Positions 46,123 through 55,269 are shown, counted from the stretch's first letter. The stretch is 64,000 bases of DNA from a gamma proteobacterium symbiont of Stewartia floridana (GCA_003676145.1 NAUB01000022.1:124001-188000), one strand, 5' to 3'. The notes: generated from the letters alone by a model not told the origin. Numbers and translations are program-made.

Positions 46123-46311
46123 CTAATCACTGAGCAACCGTCTGACGGTCACCACGCCCACTATCCCGGCAACCAGTATCAACGGCAGCGGATGTTCGGC
46201 AATCAGATGCAGAATGATCGAGAAAAACGACGCCTCACTGTGCTCACCAACATGCGCCAACAGTGGGCCACTTGCCAACAAACCACTTGTACCAATCAAT
46301 AGCTTTTTCAT
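46123..46311 (-). CDS. Small hydrogenase-linked membrane protein, function unknown
   Basis: 62-residue protein between hupL and hupC, starting MKKLLIGTSGLLASG with GGAG just upstream. It has a probable signal peptide ending in PLLA, leaving an N-terminal HVGEHSEAS, then a single hydrophobic helix (HPLPLILVAGIVGVVTV) and a basic end. An N-terminal His followed by another His resembles the mature ends of HupE/UreJ nickel transporters, but this protein is much too short to be one. It may be a nickel-binding or assembly accessory, or a small extra subunit. Not recognised. Confidence 0.75.
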   Translation of the reverse strand: MKKLLIGTSGLLASGPLLAHVGEHSEASFFSIILHLIAEHPLPLILVAGIVGVVTVRRLLSD

Positions 46312-46362
46312 CTCAACTCCTAATACAGCTCTTAAACGAACACTCAACATGAATTCGGTGGT

Positions 46363-48159
46363 CTAACGTACCTTCACCTTCGCCAGTTCCCTGCCCTCTT
46401 CACTCATCACATGGGTTGAACAGGCCAGACAGGGGTCGAAACTGTGCAGGGTACGAAGTATCTCCACCGGCTCTTCGGCCCGCTCCACCTTGGTATTCAT
46501 CAATGAAGCCTCGAAGGCGCCGATATTGCCTTCGCTGTCCCGGGGTGAACCGTTCCAGGTGGTGGGCACTACGCACTGGTAGTTATCGATGCGGGTATCC
46601 TTGATCTTGATCCAATGACCCAGGGCACCCCGTGGGGCCTCGGTGAAACCGACCCCCTTGGCCTCTTTCGGCCAGGTTTCCGGATCCCAGTTATCCACGT
46701 TGGCGGTGGAAGAGTCGCCGGCCTTGATATTGGCGATCAGTTTATCCATGAAGTAGCGCATCTTGTCAGCGGCCCAATCTGCCTCCAGACCGCGTGCAGC
46801 GGTACGACCCAAGGTGGAGAAGAGCGCGGTGACCGGTACGTCCAGCGTCTTGAGGACGAAGTTGATCTGCTCGGTGATCTGTTCGTGACCACTGGCGTAA
46901 CCGATGATATAGCGGGCCAGAGGACCGACCTCCATCGGGTGTCCACGCCAACGGGGAGCCTTGATCCAGGAGTATTTGGCATTCTCATCAATCTGCTCGA
47001 TGTTGGTCTTTGTGCCCTTGGCATTGGGACCCAGCTCATAGTTCGGCTCGGTAACACCGTCCCAGGGATGCAGGCCTTTGACCCCATTCGGATAGTTGTA
47101 CCAGGAGTGTGGTACATACTCCTGAATCTCCTCCGGGTTACGCAGATCGACTTCATGTACCTCTTTCAGGTTGCCATTGATGATGGCGCCTCTGGGCATC
47201 ATCAGATTGGCCGTACTGTAGTCGTTGGCCCGATCGGGAATATCGCCATAGGAGAGTACATTGGTACTCGCCAGACCACCGCCGTAGAGCCATCCTTTGT
47301 AGAACTGAGCCACTGCCAGCAGGTCCGGAATGTAGACATTCTTGATGAACTCCCGGGAACTGTCGATGATATGGGAGATCTGGTTCAGATTGACCATATT
47401 GAGCGCACCGACAGAACCAACCCCATCCACGTTGATCGGACAAGGCACACCGCCGACCAACCAGTTCGGGTGGGGATCCTTACCACCGAGAATGGTGCGG
47501 ATCTTCATGATCTCTTTCTGAAAATCGAGGGCCTCCAGATAGTGGGTCACCGCCATCAGATCCGCTTCCGGCGGCAGCAGGTAGGCGGGATTATCCCAGT
47601 AGCCGTTTTTAAACGGGCCCAACTGGCCACTCTCGACAAACTTCTTCAGGCGGTTCTGGATATCACGAAAATAGCCCGGCGAGGATTTGGCATGTTTTGG
47701 CGAGACCTTCATCTGCAATTCGGAAGTGGCCTTCGGGTCCGCTTTCAGGGCATTCACCGGATTGACCCAGTCGAGGGCGTGCAGATGGTAGAAGTGCACC
47801 AGATGGTCATGCACCTGCAGGGTCAACTGCATGATGTTGCGAATCGAGTTGGCGTTATCCGGAATCTCTATTTTCAGTGCATCTTCCACTGCCCGCACAG
47901 AGGTCAAGGCATGAGTACCGGTGCAGACACCGCAGATACGCTGAGTAAAGGCCCAGGCGTCTCGTGGATCCCGACCCTTGAGGATCACCTCGAGGCCGCG
48001 CCACATGGTGCCGGTTGAGACCGCGTTGCGGATCACATTCTCTTCGTCCAGATTCACTTCGCAACGCATATGTCCTTCGATACGGGTAACCGGATCGACC
48101 ACCACACGCTGACCTGAATCATCCAGCTTGAAACCGTTGGGAGTAGTCTTGGTGCTCAT
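46363..48159 (-). CDS. hupL: Uptake NiFe hydrogenase large subunit (group 1)
   Basis: 598-residue catalytic subunit. Ni-Fe ligands: [12 protein letters not shown] (L1) and DPCLACSTH (L2), followed by [15 protein letters not shown], the extension that HupD removes after the His. The N-terminal [20 protein letters not shown] is characteristic. The start codon overlaps the hupS stop by 4 bases. It oxidises H2 in the periplasm, passing electrons to HupS and HupC. Confidence 0.97.
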   Translation of the reverse strand: MSTKTTPNGFKLDDSGQRVVVDPVTRIEGHMRCEVNLDEENVIRNAVSTGTMWRGLEVILKGRDPRDAWAFTQRICGVCTGTHALTSVRAVEDALKIEIPDNANSIRNIMQLTLQVHDHLVHFYHLHALDWVNPVNALKADPKATSELQMKVSPKHAKSSPGYFRDIQNRLKKFVESGQLGPFKNGYWDNPAYLLPPEADLMAVTHYLEALDFQKEIMKIRTILGGKDPHPNWLVGGVPCPINVDGVGSVGALNMVNLNQISHIIDSSREFIKNVYIPDLLAVAQFYKGWLYGGGLASTNVLSYGDIPDRANDYSTANLMMPRGAIINGNLKEVHEVDLRNPEEIQEYVPHSWYNYPNGVKGLHPWDGVTEPNYELGPNAKGTKTNIEQIDENAKYSWIKAPRWRGHPMEVGPLARYIIGYASGHEQITEQINFVLKTLDVPVTALFSTLGRTAARGLEADWAADKMRYFMDKLIANIKAGDSSTANVDNWDPETWPKEAKGVGFTEAPRGALGHWIKIKDTRIDNYQCVVPTTWNGSPRDSEGNIGAFEASLMNTKVERAEEPVEILRTLHSFDPCLACSTHVMSEEGRELAKVKVR

Positions 48160-49235
48160 TGATCACGGTCTCCTTTCTTTTGCGCGTTCTTAAGGGCGGT
48201 GACAGCCGCATGAGCTGCCGCGGTTGCACCGACGATACCGGCGGCCGCCAGACCGACCTTATCCGCATTCGCCTCGACGCCGAACTGATGGGTATCGGTG
48301 ACATGCTGGTAGAACGAACCCTTGTCCCAGAAACCATCTTCCGAACAACCGATACAGCCATGACCGGCCTGGATCGGAAAGGAGAGCCCGCCGTTCCAGC
48401 GGATGGTTGAGCAGGCGTTATAGGTGGTCGGACCTTTACACCCCATCTTGTAGAGGCAGTAACCCTTGCGTGCAGAGTCGTCATCCCAGGCTTCGACGAA
48501 TTGCCCGGCGTCGAAGTGAGGACGCCGATAGCACTTATCGTGAATACGCTGGCTGTAGAACATCTTCGGCCGACCCTGACGATCGAGTTCAGGAAACTTT
48601 TCAAAGGTCAGAATGTAGGTCACCACCGCGGTCATCACTTCTGCAATGGGTGGACAACCAGGTACCTTGATGATCGGTTTGTTCGCCAGTCCAGGCACTT
48701 TATGCACCGGTGTGGCGCGTGTCGGGTTGGGCCGTGCCGCCTGCACACAACCCCAGGAGGCACAGGAGCCCCATGAGATGATCGCTTTGCAGTGCTCTGC
48801 GGCCATTCTCAACTGCTCGACGAATGGCTTGCCGCCAATGATGCAATACATGCCATCCTCATCCAGTGGTGGATTGCCTTCCACTGCCAGGATGAAATTG
48901 CCATCGTACTTTTCGATGGTCTCTTCGATGATGGCTTCCGCCTGATGTCCGGCAGCGGCCATGATGGTGTCGTCGTAATCGAGGGAGATCATCGACAGCA
49001 CCACATCCTTCGCCAGTGGATGTGCGGAGCGGATGAAGGATTCGGAACAGCAGGTACACTCGAGGCCGTGCAACCAGATCACGGGGATGCGGGGCTTGGT
49101 CTCCATCGCCTCGGCAATACGTGGCACCACGGCAGGCCCCAATCCCAGGGCGGAAGCTGTCAAGCTGCAGAACTTCAGAAAACTGCGACGGGTAATTCCC
49201 TGCCGTCGCATGACTTGGTAAAAGGTCTCTGTCAT
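48156..49235 (-). CDS. hupS: Uptake NiFe hydrogenase small subunit (group 1)
   Basis: 359-residue Fe-S subunit with a Tat signal ([16 protein letters not shown]). Cluster ligands include [60 protein letters not shown] spacing in [20 protein letters not shown], and [16 protein letters not shown]-terminal hydrophobic anchor ([19 protein letters not shown]) follows. I start at the ATG at 49235 after GGAGGAG; a GTG at 49238 adds one residue. First gene of the hup locus, behind a sigma-54 promoter. Confidence 0.97.
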   Translation of the reverse strand: MTETFYQVMRRQGITRRSFLKFCSLTASALGLGPAVVPRIAEAMETKPRIPVIWLHGLECTCCSESFIRSAHPLAKDVVLSMISLDYDDTIMAAAGHQAEAIIEETIEKYDGNFILAVEGNPPLDEDGMYCIIGGKPFVEQLRMAAEHCKAIISWGSCASWGCVQAARPNPTRATPVHKVPGLANKPIIKVPGCPPIAEVMTAVVTYILTFEKFPELDRQGRPKMFYSQRIHDKCYRRPHFDAGQFVEAWDDDSARKGYCLYKMGCKGPTTYNACSTIRWNGGLSFPIQAGHGCIGCSEDGFWDKGSFYQHVTDTHQFGVEANADKVGLAAAGIVGATAAAHAAVTALKNAQKKGDRDQ

Positions 49236-49306
49236 CACCCTGCTCCTCCAGGTCGTTTGAATGGGCTATGCGGTCTTATTCTTCTTTCCGCACTTTGCCC
49301 AATTGG

Positions 49307-49372
49307 AGCAACAGTTATGCCATGTCAGTTAAATTAATTTATATCAATGAGTTACCAATATTTGTAAGCCAA
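49307..49372 (-). promoter_or_regulatory. hupS promoter: sigma-54 box, IHF site and HupR-type site
   Basis: On the minus strand TGGCATA-ACTG-TTGCT (49322-49307) is a near-consensus -24/-12 element, with the start near 49296. Between it and the upstream site lies TATCAA-TGAG-TTA (49342-49354, plus strand), an exact fit to the IHF consensus WATCAANNNNTTR. Further upstream TTG-TAAGC-CAA (49362-49372) fits TTG-N5-CAA, the HupR target known from Rhodobacter capsulatus. The layout enhancer - IHF bend - sigma-54 matches NtrC-type control. Confidence 0.85.
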
Positions 49373-49496
49373 TGCCAAAAACTGAAGTGTACGCCAATCT
49401 TTCGTGCCGACTGAGTGACTGGCAAGCTACTTTCCAGTCATATCACTGATCTGCTCAGCGGTTTCTTGTCGAAAGACCTGACTGATACCGGCTCAT

Positions 49497-49745
49497 TCAA
49501 TGATCGCACTTATCCAGATTTTCCTTGGCTCCAGGCAAAACTGAAAGCAGAAATGTGGCAATTAGAATCAATGGAGCAAACAACAGAAGCAGCAATCCGG
49601 CGAACATAACTATCTGCTGCATGTAAAGAATGTCCGGTACGATATTGCTACCGGCCAGAATCATCAGGATACCCGCAATAAAAAATATGGAGGAGACAAC
49701 GACCCCCTCCCGCATCGTCTTACAACCGATCTTCAATAGGCCCAT
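49497..49745 (-). CDS. Small two-helix membrane protein after the NrfH-like gene
   Basis: 82-residue protein starting MGLLKIGCKTMREG, with two hydrophobic segments (VVVSSIFFIAGILMILAG and IVMFAGLLLLLFAPLILIAT). AGGA precedes the ATG at 49745. It lies 34 bases after the tetraheme cytochrome gene and is probably the last member of that operon. It may be a small anchor or assembly factor. Family not recognised. Confidence 0.65.
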   Translation of the reverse strand: MGLLKIGCKTMREGVVVSSIFFIAGILMILAGSNIVPDILYMQQIVMFAGLLLLLFAPLILIATFLLSVLPGAKENLDKCDH

Positions 49746-49779
49746 TGTCTATCCTCGATGTTCAAGCGACAACGCATAC

Positions 49780-50409
49780 TCATTCCCCGCCAAGCAGCTT
49801 ATCTGCTTCGCCCGGAGACAGACCAAACTCCTCTTCAATCATCCGGTTCCACTTATCCCTTTTGAATACCGCTTTATCAGGTACCACTCTGTGTACCAGA
49901 TTGTAGTGACACTCGATGCAGGTCTTATCTTTTGCATCTTCGGTATGGATGAGTACGGTATCGGGTCGGGTACCGAATATCGCCTCCTTGACGTGACATC
50001 GTTTACAGGTAGCCGAGTCCCGTTGCTTGAACCAATCCCTGGCGGCGAATGCAGCATCCGGCAGATGCAGCGCATTGATCACCGGATCATCATAATCCGG
50101 GCCGAAAATCTGATTGAACAGATCCTTACTCCCGACAAAGTGATCCCAGGTTGCGGCAAACACACCTTCCGATACATGGCAGTCTCCACAACTCGCTTGC
50201 ACACCGGAAGCGGGTCTGTAGTGAGAGGATTGCCGATAGGGGTCGGCAACCAGTTCCATTGAATGGCAGGTTGTACAGAAGGTTTCCGTGCTGGTGAGAT
50301 GATCGAATTCCGTCAGAAACAGTACAAACCCGATACCGGCGAATCCGCCAATCAGCAGTGCAATCACCACATGGCGGGTAATGAACAGCGGCAGTCTCAG
50401 CTTACTCAT
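49780..50409 (-). CDS. NapC/NrfH-type tetraheme membrane cytochrome c
   Basis: 209-residue quinol-oxidising cytochrome. An N-terminal signal anchor (FITRHVVIALLIGGFAGIGFVLF) is followed by four CxxCH heme motifs: CTTCH, CGDCH, CKRCH and CIECH. NrfH/NapC proteins pass electrons from the quinone pool to a periplasmic multiheme partner, here the octaheme protein whose gene overlaps this one by 8 bases. Reverse flow to quinone is possible if the partner oxidises hydroxylamine. Length and heme count match the family. Confidence 0.88.
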   Translation of the reverse strand: MSKLRLPLFITRHVVIALLIGGFAGIGFVLFLTEFDHLTSTETFCTTCHSMELVADPYRQSSHYRPASGVQASCGDCHVSEGVFAATWDHFVGSKDLFNQIFGPDYDDPVINALHLPDAAFAARDWFKQRDSATCKRCHVKEAIFGTRPDTVLIHTEDAKDKTCIECHYNLVHRVVPDKAVFKRDKWNRMIEEEFGLSPGEADKLLGGE

Positions 50410-51871
50410 GGCTCTCTTTCCCTATGCCATAACCGAGAGTCGGATTCGGTTTCGCCGGATTGTTCAGCCAACTGTTCTGATCGAGGCTGGTGAGATGGGT
50501 TTCAATCAACTCATTGGCAACCGCTTCTCCAGCGAGCTGACGAAGCTGGGGCAGAAACTCACCATAAAAATTCTGCGCCACTCTATGCATCCCCTCCCAA
50601 GAGGCATAGTTGGGACTCATCATCGCAGCACCATGACGGGCCGCCGTGCCCTCATCATGCCAGAGCCGCCAAAAGCTGAACTCGATCGGTTCATCAAAAG
50701 GTGCCGGGGTCAGCAGTTCCTTCTCATACAATGCCGCCATGATCGCCTCGGCCGGTTTGCCGAACTTCTCGTTATACAGCTTCACCAGATTATCAAACTG
50801 CTTCATGTAGCTGTTTACGAAGTTCTTGCCATGACACTCAAGACAGACCTTGCTCATGATCTGGCGACGCCGCTTAGGACTGGCAACCGCCTTGACCTTG
50901 CCCATCGTGCCATCCAGTTTAACCAGCTCAGAACCCCGCCTTGGAGCAGGCTGAGACTCAGGCAGCTCCCTTCGATCCCCATCTTCAAAGATCACCAGAT
51001 ACTGTCGTTCAGACACCGGACGGTTGAGGCTCCAGGCATCCCGCATCCCCACATCGTGACTTCCCTTGACACCCGGTGTGGTACCCATATGGCAGGTGAC
51101 ACAGGTTGGTGCCGCACTATAGTCCTTACCAAGCACCCACTGATCGCTCTGCAGATTCATTTTCGATCGGTTGGCTTCATAGAGCATGCCGTGTTTCGAG
51201 CTTGCGTAGACTTCATCGTCCGGGGAGTCGGGCCCGGTATGACACCAGGTGCAGGCACTCGGATCCCTGGCCTGCGCCTTGGAAAAGCTGTGACGTCCAT
51301 GACAGGCGGAGCATGAGCCGAGGGAACCGTCCGGGTTGATTCGACCAATGCCGCTATTGGGCCAGGTTTCAGGCGTCAGGGTACCATCACCACGCACTTC
51401 CACTATGGAGCCATGACACTGGGCACAGCCTGCAGCAACCATCTCTTTACCACTCAGATCATCTGCCAGTGCAGGTAAGCGGTTCTTGACCACACTCACT
51501 GCTTTCGCATGCACCGATCCTTCTGTCTCTTTGAACTCTTTGGTATGGCAACGACCGCAGTCCTTTGGTGAAACAATGGTCGCGATAATCGCACCTTCAT
51601 GTTCGATGGCATCGTTATCCACCTGATCCGCCAGATGACAATCGAGGCAATTAACCCCGGCATCGGCATGGGCACTGCTCTGCCATTCGTGGGTTAAAGC
51701 GGCAGATGATTTTTTATGACAGGAGACACACGCCTTACCCTCTTCCAGCCCCCAGTTACTTGGATCAAGTTTTACTTTTTCAGCAACAGCCGGAGGAATC
51801 AATAAAAAGAGGAACAAGAGCGCATAGAGTCTCCAATGGCCAGTACCTCCAAGTGTTCGCTCTGTAAGCAT
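50402..51871 (-). CDS. Octaheme c-type cytochrome of the hydroxylamine oxidoreductase family
   Basis: 489-residue periplasmic cytochrome with a signal peptide (LYALLFLFLLIPPAVA). It has eight CxxCH motifs in order: CVSCH, CLDCH, CGRCH, CAQCH, CSACH, CTWCH, CVTCH and CLECH. The segment CTWCHTGPDSPDDEVYASSKHG, split here as CTWCHTGPDSP and VYASSKHG, is typical of HAO-like proteins. Start chosen at 51871 with GGGGGAGG upstream. Together with the NrfH-like gene it resembles the HAO-NrfH pairs proposed to reduce nitrite or hydroxylamine in non-nitrifiers. Direction cannot be told without aligning the cross-linking Tyr. Confidence 0.87.
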   Translation of the reverse strand: MLTERTLGGTGHWRLYALLFLFLLIPPAVAEKVKLDPSNWGLEEGKACVSCHKKSSAALTHEWQSSAHADAGVNCLDCHLADQVDNDAIEHEGAIIATIVSPKDCGRCHTKEFKETEGSVHAKAVSVVKNRLPALADDLSGKEMVAAGCAQCHGSIVEVRGDGTLTPETWPNSGIGRINPDGSLGSCSACHGRHSFSKAQARDPSACTWCHTGPDSPDDEVYASSKHGMLYEANRSKMNLQSDQWVLGKDYSAAPTCVTCHMGTTPGVKGSHDVGMRDAWSLNRPVSERQYLVIFEDGDRRELPESQPAPRRGSELVKLDGTMGKVKAVASPKRRRQIMSKVCLECHGKNFVNSYMKQFDNLVKLYNEKFGKPAEAIMAALYEKELLTPAPFDEPIEFSFWRLWHDEGTAARHGAAMMSPNYASWEGMHRVAQNFYGEFLPQLRQLAGEAVANELIETHLTSLDQNSWLNNPAKPNPTLGYGIGKESHE

Positions 51872-52253
51872 GCCTCCCCCTTGCAATGTGCTTCTTAGTT
51901 TTATTAGCTGTTCAACAACGGCAGCTATCACACCGACATTTTGCTGCGCGTTATCCTTTGCTGAGTTATTTAGTAGGAAATGGTATCTGTTGCAGATATC
52001 AGTTTTTCTTTTTCTCTGACTAAATTAACACCTGCAAATGCAGTAAACACTATGCAGTTTTTAGTATTAATGATCAATACAGGATTGCAGAGATGTAACT
52101 GAGTGTTGCACTTGGTAAAGCATATTAGCTGTTATTAATTCAGTAGTTTCCCTAATTGATGAAACAAACTCGAAAATGGGATTATGTTGTGCGAAAAAAT
52201 CGCAGCCATAAGAGGTATGGGGTTGCGATAATAAATAAAAAAGGAGGAAGTTG
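51872..52253. promoter_or_regulatory. Divergent promoter region between two multiheme cytochrome genes
   Basis: 382-base AT-rich gap with no gene. AAGGAGG at 52241-52247 serves the plus-strand gene. A partial FNR-like half site TTGAT occurs near 52157, and a direct pair of TGCAG/CTGCA motifs lies at 52035-52075. I could not define a promoter or a full regulator site. Confidence 0.4.
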
Positions 52254-53534
52254 ATGCATAATCTCAGAGGGTTAATCCTACTATTCGTCGTGCTCGGTTG
52301 GTTCAGTCTCAGCAGCCTGGCACTAGCCGAACCACTTCATCACATCTCATCTGAAACCTGTAAAACCTGCCATAAAGAGATCTACAAACAGTGGAAGGGC
52401 TCGATGCATGGCAACAGTTCAGCACTCAATGACCCGATTCACGCCACCTTCTATAAGAAGGTTGTTGGAGACCCTACAAAAGAAGGGGTAAAACACAAAG
52501 CGTCCGGTAAATATCCTGTCTGCCTGCAGTGCCATGCACCCAATGCAGCCAAGGACAAAACCACCAAGCTGGATGCCAAACCGGCCTATGCGGAAGGGGT
52601 CAACTGCGTTGTTTGCCATACTCTGAAAAAATACAACGGCATCCAGGCGCCGAATGGTAAATTGCAACTTGGCCTGAAGGCCTACGACTATTCGAAAGAT
52701 ACGGTCCAGGGGCCGGGAAGACACTCCAACGTGGGATTACAGAAACTGACCGCAGCCGGTGATGTTTTCGGCGGCAGTGGCATGAGCGACGACAGTAAAC
52801 CCAATCCCCACCTGGGTGAAGGGGTGACGGTCGATGGTGTTGAGATTCCTTCCATCCCAATGGAGAGCAATCCCAAGCTGATGAAGACTTCAGATGCCTG
52901 TATGGGGTGCCATGATCAGCGTAACAATCCTCATGGCGTGCCGCTCTGTCAGACGGGTAATGAGTACTCGATCAGCCACTCCCAGGTAAACTGCCTCTCC
53001 TGTCATATGCCGATCAATGATGGTCTCGCCGACCACTCCATGGGCGGCGGACATGACAGTGGCATTCTGCAACGTTCCGTTGTGTTCGATGTCTCCACCG
53101 AGTCTATGGGGGATGTGATTCGCGCAACCGCTTATCTTAAAAATCCGCAACCCCACAGCCTGCCGACCGGGGCACCTTTCCGTAATATCTACATGAAGCT
53201 GACAGCCTATGATGGCGAGGGCAATGTGGTCTGGGAAAACGCCAAGGGACATCCGAAGGATGGGGACTCCAAAGCCTACTTCGTCTATGCCTTGGCCGAC
53301 AGTGAAGGCAAACCGGCGATGCCACCGACGGCAACCGCACTGGGTAAGGATTCACGCCTTAAGCCCCATGAAGAGCGGACCCTGGTCTACGATATCCCGT
53401 CGAAAGGAGTCAAACTGGTACGTGGTGAGCTCTACTACAACCTGCTTTGGCCGGTACTGGTTGAGAAGTTCAAACACCTGCCGGAGGATTTGACCGCACC
53501 GACGCTGATCGCAACTGCGGAAAGCAGTATCTAG
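52254..53534 (+). CDS. Pentaheme c-type cytochrome (cytochrome c-554-like N-terminal domain)
   Basis: 426-residue exported cytochrome with a signal peptide ending SLALA (about residue 25). Heme motifs: CKTCH, CLQCH, CVVCH, CMGCH and CLSCH. The first half resembles the cytochrome c-554 type multiheme fold (SETCKTCHKEIYKQWKGSMH). The second half (from about 270) is a heme-free beta-rich domain (VIRATAYLKNPQPHSLPTG). The ATG at 52254 follows AAGGAGG. It is divergent from the octaheme/NrfH-like operon and may be its redox partner. Exact function unknown. Confidence 0.85.
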   Translation: MHNLRGLILLFVVLGWFSLSSLALAEPLHHISSETCKTCHKEIYKQWKGSMHGNSSALNDPIHATFYKKVVGDPTKEGVKHKASGKYPVCLQCHAPNAAKDKTTKLDAKPAYAEGVNCVVCHTLKKYNGIQAPNGKLQLGLKAYDYSKDTVQGPGRHSNVGLQKLTAAGDVFGGSGMSDDSKPNPHLGEGVTVDGVEIPSIPMESNPKLMKTSDACMGCHDQRNNPHGVPLCQTGNEYSISHSQVNCLSCHMPINDGLADHSMGGGHDSGILQRSVVFDVSTESMGDVIRATAYLKNPQPHSLPTGAPFRNIYMKLTAYDGEGNVVWENAKGHPKDGDSKAYFVYALADSEGKPAMPPTATALGKDSRLKPHEERTLVYDIPSKGVKLVRGELYYNLLWPVLVEKFKHLPEDLTAPTLIATAESSI

Positions 53535-53548
53535 AGGAATAGCAAACA

Positions 53549-53574
53549 GGCTTGGCATCATCCGATGCCAAGCC
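53549..53574 (+). terminator. Hairpin after the pentaheme cytochrome gene
   Basis: Perfect 11-bp arms GGCTTGGCATC/GATGCCAAGCC around a 4-base loop lie 15 bases after the stop codon. No T run follows, so it may act as a terminator or an mRNA 3' stabiliser. Confidence 0.55.
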
Positions 53575-53653
53575 GCACAAACCTCCCCTTCAGAGGTTGG
53601 GTTTATCCTCTGAGTAGTGTGGAAGCACTACACCTCCCCAATTGCCAAGAAAC

Positions 53654-53986
53654 TGATGTCGATGGTCGAATACTGTGGGGTCGTCATCTGCCTCGGCGGA
53701 GGCCATGCTTTGCATAAACGCCTGGAGCAAAATCTCAAATCACTGCAGCGGATGGCATACCACTAGACCGATCTCCCCGACGTTCTGGCTCAGCGCCCTG
53801 CTCTATCTCTTCTACACCTCCTGGCATCCGGGTTGCCTCAGTCTGGTAGCCACACCCCTGCTCCATACAGCAGTTGTCTTTGCCATGCTGTCCTTCCTGA
53901 TGGCCTGTCTCTACCTCGCCATTCCCGCCAGTAAGGAGCCGCTCGGCTACCTGAGGGCGACGAACACCGGTTACGAGGAGAAATAG
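53654..53986 (+). pseudogene. Possible remnant of a membrane-protein gene
   Basis: The frame ending at 53986 encodes hydrophobic helices (WLSALLYLFYTSWHP and LLHTAVVFAMLSFLMACLYLA) and a soluble tail, KEPLGYLRATNTGYEEK. Its first 30 codons look random. A second frame at 53654-53766 encodes CGVVICLGGGHALHKRL and stops. The two could be parts of one frameshifted gene. No ribosome site is seen. The remnant lies just before a tRNA gene with duplicated ends, a common place for decayed insertions. Confidence 0.3.
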
Positions 53987-54083
53987 GGGCGCTAAGGGCC
54001 TGCATTCCACTCGGGAGATCTATTTCTCATCTGGGATTGACAAAGGAGCAAGATATCTTCAGAATTCGCGTTTCACAAAATAC

Positions 54084-54160
54084 GCGCCCGTAGCTCAGCT
54101 GGATAGAGTACCTGGCTACGAACCAGGTGGTCGGAGGTTCGAATCCTTCCGGGCGCGCCA
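54084..54160 (+). tRNA. tRNA-Arg (anticodon ACG)
   Basis: 77-base cloverleaf: acceptor GCGCCCG/CGGGCGC, D-arm GCTCAGCTGGATAGAG, anticodon arm CCTGG-CTACGAA-CCAGG with anticodon ACG, T-arm GGAGG-TTCGAAT-CCTTCC and encoded CCA at the end. It reads Arg CGN codons after deamination to ICG. It is an integration hotspot here: two further copies of its 3' end follow. Confidence 0.97.
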
Positions 54161-54477
54161 TCTTTGGCACACTACTCTTCTGCCAGATCAAACACTTCCA
54201 ACACGAAGTTTAAGATAATTCGAACCTCCGAATCAAAAGAGTCGGTTCGACAAGGCACGCCAGTGCCGCAGAGCAGTTGGAAGCTGTTAATCCTTCCGGG
54301 CGCGCCATCTTTGGCACGGTGCTTACCGGGCACATAGGTAACACTTTATTCCGAGGACATAGGTAACAGTTTTGGAGCAAATGGGTTATGACCCACAGGC
54401 TCTACTCGGTTTACTTCTTTGTCAAAAAAGCCTAGATCATAGTCCATGAAGCTGTTAATCCTTCCGGGCGCGCCATT
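54142..54477 (+). repeat. Three direct copies of the tRNA-Arg 3' end (attachment-site-like)
   Basis: The 29-base sequence at 54142-54170 (tRNA end plus TCTTTGGCAC) recurs exactly at 54289-54317. A shorter copy lies at 54457-54476. Copies 2 and 3 also share GAAGCTGTT just before the repeat (54280 and 54448). Such arrays arise from repeated integration at a tRNA gene. No integrase remains between them. Confidence 0.85.
54320..54375 (+). mobile_element. Insertion-sequence end remnant (IS481-like repeats)
   Basis: ACATAGGTAACA occurs twice, in GGGCACATAGGTAACACTTT and GAGGACATAGGTAACAGTTT, 24 bases apart. Paired ACATAGGTAAC motifs are typical of the ends of IS481-type elements. No transposase ORF is present, so only an end is left, trapped between tRNA-end copies 2 and 3. 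The family name is from memory of such ends and needs a search. Confidence 0.5.
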
Positions 54478-54534
54478 TCAGGCTTATTCACCAGCCAAAT
54501 TTTTTAAATCAATAAAAAAACAGGCTGGATAATC

Positions 54535-55242
54535 CTATTTAATTTTTTTAAAGGTTAAAAAATAGTTGGCACGCAGAAAGCTCTCCTCACCACTCAGGCG
54601 AAAACCGGATTGCTCTATCTCTGCAATGACACCCTTCCGATCAAGCCTGACATGATCCATCACCCAGTTGGAGCTGAATCCTGGCTTTTTACGGAAGTCG
54701 ATAATCACTAGTTTTCCACCAGGCTTGAGGCTTTGGTGGAATAATTTCAACATCACATGCGGCTCTTCGAAATGGTGATAGGTGTCGCAAACGAAAACAA
54801 CATCAATGGTGTCTGGCGGTAGGTCCAGACTGGTTTGTGAATTGACGATACCCTTTACGTTATTCAGATTCGACTGCTTAGCAATCTGCAGGATATTGCG
54901 GATGAACTCTGAGGAGATATCGACCGCAAAGACCTGACCCTGCTCACCCACCTCTGTTGAAAATAACCAGGTAAACAGACCGGTACCTGCACCGATATCA
55001 GCCACTGACATGCCTTTTTGCAGTTTCAAGGCCTGCAGGATCTCCTCTCTGCGGTCATAGACCTCTCGCCCCGGACTTTCAAAAATATCCTGCCAAAGAT
55101 GAAAATCCGGATCCTGATAGGGCTGATTGATTCGTGGGTCTGCACCTGCTGATAGACCCTCTGCCATCAATGAGTGTGATGACAGAGCTGTCAGGAGCAA
55201 TATCAGAACGGTTTTGGCCAGATATCCCATGGTGAGCCACAT
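54535..55242 (-). CDS. Exported SAM-dependent methyltransferase-like protein
   Basis: 235-residue protein with an N-terminal signal peptide (MGYLAKTVLILLLTALSSHS, cleaved near MAEG) followed by a class I methyltransferase domain: LKLQKGMSVADIGAGTGLFT (motif I), VFAVDISSEF, TIDVVFVCDTYHHFEEP and LKPGGKLVIIDFRK. A signal peptide on a SAM-dependent enzyme is unusual because SAM is cytoplasmic, yet this group is common in proteobacteria. GAGGATGAGG precedes the ATG at 55242. It follows sucA on the opposite side of the tRNA scar. Substrate unknown. Confidence 0.85.
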   Translation of the reverse strand: MWLTMGYLAKTVLILLLTALSSHSLMAEGLSAGADPRINQPYQDPDFHLWQDIFESPGREVYDRREEILQALKLQKGMSVADIGAGTGLFTWLFSTEVGEQGQVFAVDISSEFIRNILQIAKQSNLNNVKGIVNSQTSLDLPPDTIDVVFVCDTYHHFEEPHVMLKLFHQSLKPGGKLVIIDFRKKPGFSSNWVMDHVRLDRKGVIAEIEQSGFRLSGEESFLRANYFLTFKKIK

Positions 55243-55269
55243 CGCCTCATCCTCGTATTTGAAGTGATC

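Noticed and set aside
46615..48018. A 467-residue plus-strand frame opposite hupL
   Set aside because: Long antisense frames are common opposite GC-rich genes; hupL is unmistakable on the minus strand.
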